A stretch of DNA of 64,000 nt from JAFAFN01 sp963707555 (GTDB lineage: Bacteria; Actinomycetota; Acidimicrobiia; Acidimicrobiales; Microtrichaceae). The position numbers and the translations under genes are program-made. Shown here piece by piece: positions 9,991 to 18,664 of this stretch. Numbering within the stretch: position 1 is the stretch's first letter; each line of letters starts with the position of its first letter. The notes under the pieces are model-generated. The model saw nothing but the letters and a program-made list of their open reading frames with translations. It ran no database searches and was not told the DNA's origin. The stretch covers positions 62,001 to 126,000 of the forward strand of contig CAVPQM010000030.1 in NCBI GenBank assembly GCA_963707555.1, in the 5' to 3' direction.

Positions 9991-10006
9991 CACGGCGTTC
10001 GCTGAC

Positions 10007-10096
10007 GCAGGACAGCTGAGGCAGGACAGCTGAGGCAGGACAGCTGAGGCAGGACAGCTGAGGCAGGACAGCTGACCGCAGCAGCGGACAGCTGAG
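10007..10096. repeat. 14-bp tandem array with CAGCTG palindromes
   Basis: Five contiguous copies of GCAGGACAGCTGAG at 10007-10076 (four exact, the fifth ending in C) are followed by a ten-base spacer and one more partial copy, GACAGCTGAG, at 10087-10096. Each unit carries the palindrome CAGCTG and an in-frame-capable TGA. It lies between the DoxX-like gene and the GGDEF-EAL gene. A 9-base C run follows at 10182-10190. Confidence 0.95.
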
Positions 10097-10216
10097 GCAG
10101 GCGGGTCCGCCCAGGGTGATTCGGGCTCCCAGGCGGGTGGAGACGCGGAGGTCGCTCCGTACACTTCACGGGCGAGGCGCGCCCCCCCCCGACGACCGTC
10201 GTCTCACCCCCGACCC

Positions 10217-12742
10217 ATGACGAACTCCGACGAGCACCGATCCGGCGAGTACCTCCGCGCGGTGCTCGACGCCTCGTCGGACGCGCTGCTGGTGGTCGGC
10301 GAGGACCTGCGGGTCAAGTGGGCGAGCGGTGCGGTCGAGCGTCTCGGCGGGCACACGCCCGAGTCGGTCGTCGCCGGCGATCCGATGAGGCTGATCCACC
10401 CGGAGGCACACGAACAGGCGCTCGAGAACTTCGCCGCGTTGCTCTCGGGGGCCGATCCCGACGAGTGCCGCACCGTGTGCCGCGCTGCTCGCCACGACGG
10501 GACCTGGGTCTGGGTCGAGATCGCCGGCCGTGACCTGCGTGACGACCCTGCGGTCCGAGGTGTGCTCCTGTCGATGCGTGACGTGTCCCGCCAGGTCGCG
10601 GCCGACGAGGCGCTGAGGAACTCCGAGCGACGGTTCCGCGCCCTGCTCGAGAACAGCAACGACAGCCTGCTGGTCACCGACCGGGATCGTGTCGTCACCT
10701 ACGCGAGCGATGCGATCCAGCGCATCCTCGGCTACAGCGCCGAGGATGCCGTCGGCCATCGGATCGAGGCGTCCGTCGACGAGCCCGACAGGGCTCGCCT
10801 CGTCGCTGCACACGACGAGGTCGCCGAGGACCCCCGACTGGTGCGCCGACTCCAGGTCCGGTGCAGCCATGGCTCGGGGGAGAAGCGCTGGGTCGAGACG
10901 GTGCTCGCGAACCACCTGGACGACCCCGAGGTCGCAGGCATCGTGTCGAACTTCCGTGACGTCACCGAGCACCGCCGGGCGTCGAGCGCGCTGCGTCAAC
11001 AGACCGCCGAGGCCGCTCGTGCCAAGCAGGACCGCCGACTGCTCTCGGAGATCTTCGATCTGACCGACGACGTCGCCGTGCTGCTCGACGGCGACGGCGG
11101 GCTCCGGTACGCCAACGCGGCGGCCAGGGGCTTCTTCGGTCTGGGTGATCTGCACGAGGGCGGACGCCTCGGGGTCGACTGGCATCCCGCAGGCACCTGG
11201 TTCGACCAGGTCCGCACCATGCTCCACGGCGACGGCGGTGAGCGGCGCTGGTCCGGCGAGGCGACCGCGGTGCGACCGGACGGCGAGGTCGTCCCGATGC
11301 TCGCCCAGGTGCTGGAGCACGGCGACCTGTCCGACCCGACCGCACGGTTCTTCTCGGCGGTCGGTCGCGACATCCGGGACCGCAAGCGCCTGGAGATGTC
11401 GCTCGAGGAGCAGGCCACCCACGACCCGCTCACGGGCCTGGCGAACCGGGCGCTGCTGTTCGATCGCGTCGGGCACGCGCTCGCCGGCCTCCGCGAGATC
11501 CCGGGACGGTCCTCGATCGCCCTGCTGTTCGTCGACATCGACCACTTCAAGTCCGTGAACGACACGCTCGGCCATGCCCTGGGCGACCAGGTGCTGCGTG
11601 GCGTGGCGGAGCGGATCACCGGCGTCGTGCGACCGGGCGACACGGTCGCCCGCTTCGGTGGTGACGAGTTCGTCGTGCTGTGCGAACGACTCGATCGCCC
11701 AGAGGATGCGGTGGTCATCGCCCACCGCATCGAGTCCGCCCTGCGTGCTCCGTGGCTCGCGGACGGCCGCGAGGTGCAGCTCGGCGTCTCGATCGGGATC
11801 TCGTTCGCGGACGAGTCCGACACCGACCCGTCAGCGGTGCTGCGCGACGCCGACACCGCCATGTACCGGGCGAAGACCGACGGTCGGGGCCGATGGGTGA
11901 TCTTCGACGACGAGCTGCGCGAGCGGGCCACCGAGCGGCAGCGGGTCGAGACCTCGCTGCGACGGACGAGCCATGGCGAGGAGCTCGAGCTGTACTACCA
12001 ACCGGTCGTCGAGCTGGCGACCGGGCGGATCACCGGCGTCGAGTCGCTGCTGCGCTGGCGCCACGACGGTCGCCTGGTGCAGCCCGCCGAGTTCATCCCG
12101 GTCGCCGAGGAGACGGGTCTCATCGTGCCCGTCGGGGCCTGGGTGCTCGAGACAGCCTGTGCGCAGCTCTCGGAGTGGCAGGCACTGCCGGGGTGGTCCG
12201 GTCTGCGCCTCGCGGTCAACGTCTCGGCACGTCAGCTGCAGCATCCGAGCTTCGCCGGCGTGGTCGCCGAGGTGACCGATGCCAGCATCACCACGCCGGG
12301 GACGCTCTGGCTCGAGATCACCGAGAGCGTGATGCTCGATGACGTCGTCGCCGCGCGTGCCCGGCTGGAGCGGCTGAAGCTGCTCGGTGTGCGCATCGCG
12401 CTCGACGACTTCGGCACGGGCTACTCCTCGTTGACCTACCTGCGCAGCTTCCCTGTCGACGCGGTGAAGCTGGACCGTTCCTTCGTCGCGGGCATCGACG
12501 TCGACGAGGGCGACACGGCGATCGTCAACGCGGTGGTGCACCTCGCCCGGGCGCTCGACAAGGAGTGCATCGCCGAAGGCGTCGAGACCTGGGCGCAGGC
12601 GGACTCGCTGCGTGCGCTCGGCTGCGGCTCGGCGCAGGGCCACTACTTCTCCCGTCCGGTGCCGGCGGACCAGATCACCGATCTGCTGATCGACCGGCAC
12701 GGCCTGCTGGTCGACGACATCGTCGAGTCCGGTCGCACCTGA
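10217..12742 (+). CDS. PAS-GGDEF-EAL cyclic-di-GMP signalling protein
   Basis: An 841-residue soluble multidomain protein. Three PAS sensor domains lie at roughly residues 15-130, 135-255 and 275-390. A diguanylate cyclase domain follows with an intact GGDEF at 481-485 and the DIDHFKSVND metal/nucleotide segment. An EAL phosphodiesterase domain runs from about 575. The EAL signature reads E-S-L (609-611), keeping the essential Glu. The other catalytic residues are present (NVSARQ, EITES, DDFGTGYSS, VKLDRSF, EGVET), so both activities look possible. No membrane span is seen, so it should sense a cytoplasmic cue such as redox, ligand or light. The ligand is unknown. Confidence 0.93.
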   Translation: MTNSDEHRSGEYLRAVLDASSDALLVVGEDLRVKWASGAVERLGGHTPESVVAGDPMRLIHPEAHEQALENFAALLSGADPDECRTVCRAARHDGTWVWVEIAGRDLRDDPAVRGVLLSMRDVSRQVAADEALRNSERRFRALLENSNDSLLVTDRDRVVTYASDAIQRILGYSAEDAVGHRIEASVDEPDRARLVAAHDEVAEDPRLVRRLQVRCSHGSGEKRWVETVLANHLDDPEVAGIVSNFRDVTEHRRASSALRQQTAEAARAKQDRRLLSEIFDLTDDVAVLLDGDGGLRYANAAARGFFGLGDLHEGGRLGVDWHPAGTWFDQVRTMLHGDGGERRWSGEATAVRPDGEVVPMLAQVLEHGDLSDPTARFFSAVGRDIRDRKRLEMSLEEQATHDPLTGLANRALLFDRVGHALAGLREIPGRSSIALLFVDIDHFKSVNDTLGHALGDQVLRGVAERITGVVRPGDTVARFGGDEFVVLCERLDRPEDAVVIAHRIESALRAPWLADGREVQLGVSIGISFADESDTDPSAVLRDADTAMYRAKTDGRGRWVIFDDELRERATERQRVETSLRRTSHGEELELYYQPVVELATGRITGVESLLRWRHDGRLVQPAEFIPVAEETGLIVPVGAWVLETACAQLSEWQALPGWSGLRLAVNVSARQLQHPSFAGVVAEVTDASITTPGTLWLEITESVMLDDVVAARARLERLKLLGVRIALDDFGTGYSSLTYLRSFPVDAVKLDRSFVAGIDVDEGDTAIVNAVVHLARALDKECIAEGVETWAQADSLRALGCGSAQGHYFSRPVPADQITDLLIDRHGLLVDDIVESGRT

Positions 12743-12763
12743 GCGTCGCCGTTCCGCGGCAGC

Positions 12764-14203
12764 TCAGAACGGCAGTCCGGCGTGCCCGAGCACGCCGAGG
12801 GGATCGACGACCTGTCGGACGGCGCGGAGCAGGTGCTGCCGGACCGGATCGGTGCGTCGGGTCCATTGCGTGGCGTTGTGCGGACCGATGCCGTGCTCGG
12901 CGCTGTAGCTGCCCCCGAAGCGGTCGACGGCGATGCCGAAGACCACGTCGCGCAGCTCGTCGAGCTCGTCGGCGGTCGGCGGCGAGTCGTGGGGCCACAC
13001 GACGTTGCAGTGGACCCCGCCGTCGCCCCAGTGCCCGAAGTCGGCGCTGGTCGCTCGGGGGAACCGCTCCGAGACGGCGGCGGCGACGGCGTGTCGCAGC
13101 GCGGGCAGATGCGACCTTGCGACCGACAGGTCGAATCCGGTGACGACGCCGTCGACCCGCAGACCGTCGGAGACGGCATGACGCAGCGACCAAGCGTGCG
13201 CCGAAGGCACCACGACGGCATCGGCGAGCAGCCCTCGCTGGGAGCAGCGGTCGAGGGCGTCGAGCAGCGCGTCGTCGACGTCCTCGTCGCCGGCGAGCTC
13301 GACCAGCACCGACAGCGACGGCACCGGGTCGAACGGGGCGCCGTGCGCGCTCAGCGACGCGCCCGCCGCGAGCGCTCGCTCCGAGAGCACTTCGAACGCG
13401 GCGAGCGCCGTGCCGTGCGACCGCTCGATCTCGATGAGCACACCGATGGCGGCGTCGTCGTCGACGGGTGCGAGCCAGGCGCAGCTGCGGTGCCGGTCGA
13501 CGACCGAGAGCTCGACCTGCACTGCGGTGATGATCCCGAACGCTCCGGCGGAGCCGATCATCAGATGCTCGATCGACGGCCCGACGTTGTGCTTGCGCAG
13601 TCCGTCGAGCGTGCCGACGACCGAGCAGTCCTCGTCGGCGACGACCGCCTGGAGCCCGAGCACGTGTCGGCGCATGTCGCCGTGGCGCACCATCCGAGCG
13701 CCTCCGGTGTTCGTGGCGACCATCCCGCCGATGGAGGGGTCCGCGCCGAGGTCGATCGGCAGCACCAGTCCGTGGACGGCCGCGGCCTCGTTGAGCGTCG
13801 ACAGTCTGGTGCCAGCACCGACGATCGCGGTCCGGTCGACGGGGTCGATCCGCGGCGCGGGGTCGAGGCGTTCCAGGCTCACGACGACCTCGCCGTCGGC
13901 GCCGGGGGTGGAGGCGCCGACGAGGCCGGTGTTGGCGCCCTGGGGGATCAGTCGCAGCCGGTGCCGCCGCGCCCAGCCGACCACGGCGCGGACCTCGTCG
14001 ACCGTCGAGGGTCGCAGCACCGCCGGCGTGGCGCCGGGCTCGCCGCGGGCAGGGACGACGTAGCGCGCCAGCTCGGCCTCGTCGACGGCCGGGTCACCGG
14101 CGTCGACGACCGCCCCGTCGCCGATCCGGGCGCGGATCTCGGAGAGGACGGTCGGTTCGAGTCGGTGCGAGTCGGGAACCTGGCTGTCCGCGCTCGGGGT
14201 CAT
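12764..14203 (-). CDS. FAD-linked oxidase (D-2-hydroxyacid dehydrogenase type)
   Basis: A 479-residue flavoprotein of the VAO/PCMH family. The N-terminal FAD-binding domain shows PQGANTGLVGAS (about residues 80-91), then IGGMVATNTGG and GSAGAFGIIT. The C-terminal FAD-linked oxidase domain shows GHWGDGGVHCNV and ends with SAEHGIGPHN. This architecture is shared by D-lactate, D-2-hydroxyglutarate and glycolate oxidases, so the substrate cannot be settled here. The start is the ATG at 14203, with CATGAT ending 6 nt upstream. It is divergent from the sulfatase gene, with 66 bp between the two starts. Confidence 0.9.
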   Translation of the reverse strand: MTPSADSQVPDSHRLEPTVLSEIRARIGDGAVVDAGDPAVDEAELARYVVPARGEPGATPAVLRPSTVDEVRAVVGWARRHRLRLIPQGANTGLVGASTPGADGEVVVSLERLDPAPRIDPVDRTAIVGAGTRLSTLNEAAAVHGLVLPIDLGADPSIGGMVATNTGGARMVRHGDMRRHVLGLQAVVADEDCSVVGTLDGLRKHNVGPSIEHLMIGSAGAFGIITAVQVELSVVDRHRSCAWLAPVDDDAAIGVLIEIERSHGTALAAFEVLSERALAAGASLSAHGAPFDPVPSLSVLVELAGDEDVDDALLDALDRCSQRGLLADAVVVPSAHAWSLRHAVSDGLRVDGVVTGFDLSVARSHLPALRHAVAAAVSERFPRATSADFGHWGDGGVHCNVVWPHDSPPTADELDELRDVVFGIAVDRFGGSYSAEHGIGPHNATQWTRRTDPVRQHLLRAVRQVVDPLGVLGHAGLPF

Positions 14204-14269
14204 GGATCCATCATGGTCCGCCGTCGACCGGGGCGGCACGTGGCGGCCCGGCTCCCTACGCTGCTGCCC

Positions 14270-16611
14270 GTGACGAGCGGAACCGAAGCACAGCAGCCCC
14301 ACGATCCGACCCAGGCCTACGCAGGGTTCGCGGGAGAGGTGGGTCGGGTGTTCGCCACCTCGGAGCCGTCGTGGTCGCCGGCACCCGCCGCCGAGGGCGC
14401 GCCGAACATCGTGGTGATGATGTGCGACGACCTCGGCTTCGCGGACCTCGGGTGCTACGGCTCCGAGATCCCGACGCCGAACATCGACCGCCTCGCCGCC
14501 GAGGGACTCCGGTTCACCGACTACCACTCGACGCCGATGTGCTCGCCGACCCGTGCGGCGCTGCTGACCGGCCTCGAACCGCACCGCGCCGGGCATGGGC
14601 CACGTCGCGCACTCCGACCCGGGCTTCCCCGGCTACGAGATGCAGCTGACGCCGTTCGCTCCGACGCTCGCCGAGGTGCTGCGCGACGCCGGCTACCAGA
14701 CCCTGATGGTCGGCAAGTGGCACCTCACCAAGGACAGCAACGCGAACGACGCCGGCGACCGCTCGTCGTGGCCGCTGCAGAAGGGCTTCGACCGCTACTA
14801 CGGGTTCCTCGACGGCTTCACGAACCTGCACCACCCGCACCGGCTGATCGAGGACAACCACGCCGTGGCGGTCGACGAGTACCCCGACGGCTACTTCCTG
14901 ACCGACGACCTGACCGACCGGGCGGTCTCGATGATCCGGGAGAGCAAGGCGTCGGATCCGACCAAGCCCTTCCTGCTCTACCACGCCCAGGGCGCGGTCC
15001 ACGCTCCGCTGCACGCCAAGGCGGTCGACATCGAACGCCACGACGGCGTGTACCGGGCCGGGTGGGACGCCGTCCGGCAGGCCCGCTACGAGCGCCAGCT
15101 CGAGCTCGGGGTCATCCCGCCGGGCACCGCGCTGGCGCCGCGCAACGCCGAGCCGGGCGACGACGTGCCCGCCTGGGACGAGCTCGACGACGACCGCAAG
15201 CGCCTCTTCGCCAAGTACATGGCGGTCTACGCGGCGATGGTCGACAACATCGACCAGAACGTCGGCCCGTCTGCGCGTCGCGCTCGAGGAGCTCGGCGAG
15301 TGGGACAACACGATCTTCGTGTTCACGTCGGACAACGGCGGTTCCCGAGAGGGCGAGGCCGAGGGCACCAGCGCCTACCTCCGCACGCTGCACTTCGGTC
15401 GCACCGGCACCGAGGAGCCCTTCGACGAGGACCTGGCCCGCCTCGACGAGATGGGCGGCCCGACGACGTTCCCGCACTACCCGCGCGGGTGGGCGATGGC
15501 GTCGAACACGCCGTTCCGGCTCTACAAGATCAACGCCCACCGCGGCGGCCACTCGGTGCCGTTCATCGTGTCGTGGCCGGCCGGTGGAGTGCCTGCCGGC
15601 GAGCTGCGCGACCAGTTCGTGCACGTGACCGACCTGCTCCCGACGCTGCTCGACCTGGTCGGCGTGGAGCGCCCGACGACGTGGCGCGGGCAGCCCGCCC
15701 TGGCGCTCGCCGGCCAGGACGTGGGCGCCGCGCTGTTCGACGCCGGGGCCGAGGGTCGCACGAACGACGTGGTGATCGAGAACGAGGGCCATCGCGGGTA
15801 CCGCCGTGGCCGGTGGGAGGCCGTGACGCGCCACGAGGCGCTCACGTCGTTCGCCGACGAGCCGTGGGAGCTCTACGACATGTCGCGCCGACCCGACCCA
15901 GGTGAGCGACCTGGCCGCCGAGGAGCCGGCGCGGCTCGCCGAGCTGATCGAGGCGTGGGACGTCGCGGCGTGGGACAACCAGATCTTCCCGCTCGACGAG
16001 GGCACCGGGCTACCGCTACCTGCTCCGGCCGCCCTGGACGGAGCGCTACGACCGCCCGGTCGTGTTCGGTCCCCACACCCCGGCGCTCGACCGCTGGCGG
16101 TCACAGCGCCTGATCCTGTGGCGTGACGTGACGATCACCGCGTCGGTGACGCTCGCCGAGGGTGACTGCGGCGTGCTGGTCGCTCACGGCGACCAGGGCG
16201 GCGGCTACGCGCTGTACCTCGACGACACCTCGGAGCTCGTCGCGGTCCACAACGGCTACGGCGTCGTGCGAGAGGTGCGCGGCCCGGTCGTCGCGCCAGG
16301 CGACCACGACCTGGAGCTGCGCATCACGTGTCCCGGGCGGCAACCTGTGGAACCTCGCGCTCGCCGTCGACGGCGCCGAGGTCGCGAGCGATGAGGGCTT
16401 CCGTCTGCTGATGGCGATGGCGCCGTTCCAGGGCATCGACATCGGGATCGACCGACGGTCGCCGGTCAGCTGGACGCTCCACGAGCGCCACGGTGCGTTC
16501 CCGTTCTCCGGCACGCTGCACCGCGTCGCGTACCAGCCCGGTGAGCCGGCACCCGACAGCCCCGCAGGGTTCCTCGACATGCTCCGCGACTGGGGTCGCA
16601 CCTTCGAGTGA
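14270..16611 (+). pseudogene. Type I (formylglycine) sulfatase with five +1 phase breaks
   Basis: Read across five frame changes, this is a full-length arylsulfatase of about 780 residues. It has VVMMCDDLGFADLG (metal ligands), the formylglycine site C91-S-P-T-R, GKWHL, the SDNGGSREG metal loop, and the jelly-roll-like C-terminal extension seen in long sulfatases. The phase changes at GGG 14591-14593, CCC 15266-15268, around 15884-15900, GGG 16007-16009 and GGG 16335-16337. Removing one G or C at each point restores one continuous, family-like protein with no internal stop. The start is GTG 14270, with TACGCT ending 7 nt upstream. The gene could be a decayed gene, a gene hit by consensus errors, or an unusual recoding case; see findings. 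Confidence 0.85.
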
Positions 16612-16683
16612 GTCTGGGGTCGCACCTTCGAGTGAGTCCGGGGTCGCACCGTCGAGTGAGCCTGGGGCGCACCTTCGAGTGAG
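16589..16683 (+). repeat. 24-bp tandem copies of the sulfatase 3' end
   Basis: The last 24 bases around the sulfatase stop (16589-16612) are followed by three further copies at 16613-16636, 16637-16660 and 16661-16683 (the last 23 bp). Each ends CGAGTGAG, so each carries the same TGA stop. The core is TGGGGTCGCACCTTCGAGTG, with a few substitutions in copies 2 and 3. Confidence 0.95.
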
Positions 16684-16728
16684 CCGGTCGCGGCTCCGAG
16701 CGGGATGGGCCGTCGGGCGGGGCGGGCG

Positions 16729-17689
16729 TCAGGGGCGCTCGAGGGTCGTGGTGACCTCACGGACCGAGCGTTCGATCAACCGGGTGCGGGGCACGGTGCC
16801 GAGTGAGGTCCACTCGCTCGTCGCCGGTGCGCCACTCCGCCTGCCAGAGCACGGTGACGGTACCGATCCAACTCGCCGGCCGGTGGCGCGAGCAGACCGA
16901 GCCCGAGGACCGCGTGGAGCGGCGCCCGGCCGTCGCCGTGGCATAGGTGACGGTGCAGGCGTCGTCGCGTCCGGCCTGGAGGCGAGGGGGTGCAGGGTCG
17001 TCGGGGTCGAACGCGAGTCCCCGACCCGGGCAGACCGCCGTGTCGGCACCGGGGTCGCCCGGAAGGATCCTGATCGACACCGGCCGTGCCCGTACCTCGG
17101 CGGTCAGTCCGTCGACGGTGATCGAGCCGCCCACCTCGACCCAGTCCTCCTCGTCGATCGAGAAGAACGCCGGTTGTCCGACAGGGACGGCGGCGGTGCT
17201 CGGCGGCGACACGACCGGGTCCGGTGCCGGAAGGTGGGTGATCATCCGACGTTCGAGGACCCGGAGCGGGTCACGGACGACGACGTCGACGAACCGGACC
17301 TCGACGATCCGGCCGGCGCAGATCCGCGCCTGCAGGTCACCGTCGGGCAGCACGCCGGTTCCGAGCAGCGCCCGCAGCTCGTCGGGTATCGGAACGGGGA
17401 CCCCGGACGCGGCGAGCTGGGTCGCGACCGCGATGAACCACTCGAGCTCGGCGTCGCTGAAGGTGCGCCAGCGGCAGCGCGGCGAGGGACCCCGCGGTGC
17501 GTTGCGGCCGCCGTTGCCGTCGTGCCAGCCCAGGATCGAGGTCACGATGTCGCCGCGACCGACCACGTGCGAGCGGGCGCCGCCGCCCCGGTCGGCGCCT
17601 GCAGTCGGCACGTCGAGCAGCACCACGGCGGTCACGACCACCGCGGTGACGACGGCGGCCGTCACGCCCGAGGTGACACGCCGGATCAT
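16729..17689 (-). CDS. Secreted protein of unknown function, frameshifted near its end
   Basis: The protein opens with a long hydrophobic signal or anchor (TAAVVTAVVVTAVVLL, residues 10-25) and an exported domain of about 270 residues. That domain has few Cys and a PPSTAAVPVGQPAFF segment. I do not recognise it; similar signal-anchored proteins with a WIGTVTVLWQAEW-type end occur in actinobacteria, but I cannot name a family. Base composition by codon position shows the reading phase changing near 16922-16930, 16874 and 16816. The restored C-terminus is ...TGDEEWTSLGTV...TTTLERP. The ATG at 17689 overlaps the stop of the upstream lipoprotein gene (ATGA), so the two are translated as a pair. 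Confidence 0.6.
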
Positions 17690-18531
17690 CGGGCTGCCCC
17701 ACGGGCTGCGGCCACCTCGGCAGGGCAGGGGTCCGGAGTGCCGGGCGCTGCGATGTCGACGTCGAACGCGTCGAGGGTCAGCAGTCGCCAGCCCGACCCC
17801 TCGCGTCGGAGCTCGCCCGTGCCGTGCGACAGCGCGACCGCGTCGTCGACGACGGCACCCGTCGTGGTGTCGGTACCCACCCCCGGCGCGTGTCCGCACC
17901 AGGTGAACGACAACACGTCGCCGTCGGCGACCGCTCGCAGCGCGTGGTGCCGGTAGGAACGACCGCCGGCGTCCGGTCGGACGACGGTCGACTCGTCGGT
18001 CGCACGGGCGACCAGGTCGCCGAGCATCGATGTCGAGAACGAGCCACCCTCGACGACGGCGGCGTGCCACGCATCGAAGACCGGGCTGCCCGGCGTGGCC
18101 GCCAGCGGGTCCGCCGCCACGGTGGTCAGGGCGGCGTCGTAGCGATCGAGCACCGACTGCGCGAGCGAGCGGGATGCATCACCGTCCGCGTCGGTCGGGG
18201 TCGGCAGGTCGGGTGCGGGCGGTCGGGTCGGCGTCGTCCGGGGCGTGTCGGCGCATCGCCTGCGGGGTGGGTATCCGGGGCGATGGCCCCGGTGCCGCCG
18301 GTCGTGTCGCCCGTCGTGTCGCCAGTCGTGTCGGGCCGGGAACGCCTGACCGGCTCGACGACGGCGCGTCCGTCGGTGTCGGCGTGATCGGTGCCGGCCG
18401 CCGCACGAGGCCGCGATCGACGCCACGACGGCGCTCGCTGCGACGACGAGCGCAGGCGACCGGACGAACCGCGTGGAGGTGCGGCGGGCAGGAGAGCAGC
18501 AGATCGGTGCACGGCGAAGAGTCTGCATCAT
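17686..18531 (-). CDS. Lipoprotein of unknown function with three +1 phase breaks in its linker
   Basis: The N-terminus has a basic n-region (RRAPICCSPARR), a hydrophobic stretch and a lipobox-like IAASC. A Thr/Asp/Pro-rich linker and then a globular domain (SLAQSVLDRYDAAL to the end) follow. In the annotated frame the linker is implausibly Arg/His rich. Dropping one base near 18392-18404, at GGGG 18240-18243 and at 18193-18194 gives a normal acidic linker (DTTGDTTGDTT ... ADPDDADGDAS). The start is ATG 18531 or 18528. The stop overlaps the next gene's ATG, so both products probably act together at the cell surface. Function unknown. Confidence 0.6.
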   Translation of the reverse strand: MMQTLRRAPICCSPARRTSTRFVRSPALVVAASAVVASIAASCGGRHRSRRHRRTRRRRAGQAFPARHDWRHDGRHDRRHRGHRPGYPPRRRCADTPRTTPTRPPAPDLPTPTDADGDASRSLAQSVLDRYDAALTTVAADPLAATPGSPVFDAWHAAVVEGGSFSTSMLGDLVARATDESTVVRPDAGGRSYRHHALRAVADGDVLSFTWCGHAPGVGTDTTTGAVVDDAVALSHGTGELRREGSGWRLLTLDAFDVDIAAPGTPDPCPAEVAAARGAAR

Positions 18532-18664
18532 GAAAAGGCATGGAACAACACAAAAGTTCTCAAGGGTGGCGAAGGGTCGGCGGCTCCTGGCCGCCGCCGT
18601 TAGAGTCCTCGGCGGCGAGCGAGGCTCGGGGACGTACCGCTCGGGCACTGCAATGGAGGACGTC

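Noticed and set aside
10007..10096. A CRISPR-like repeat array
   Set aside because: The units are contiguous with no spacers and no cas gene is near; it is a tandem array.
12782..14266. A very long plus-strand open frame running from 12782 into the sulfatase
   Set aside because: It is antisense to the FAD-linked oxidase, with shadow-type composition (Arg, Asp and Val rich, no motifs). Only the part from GTG 14270 onward is real.
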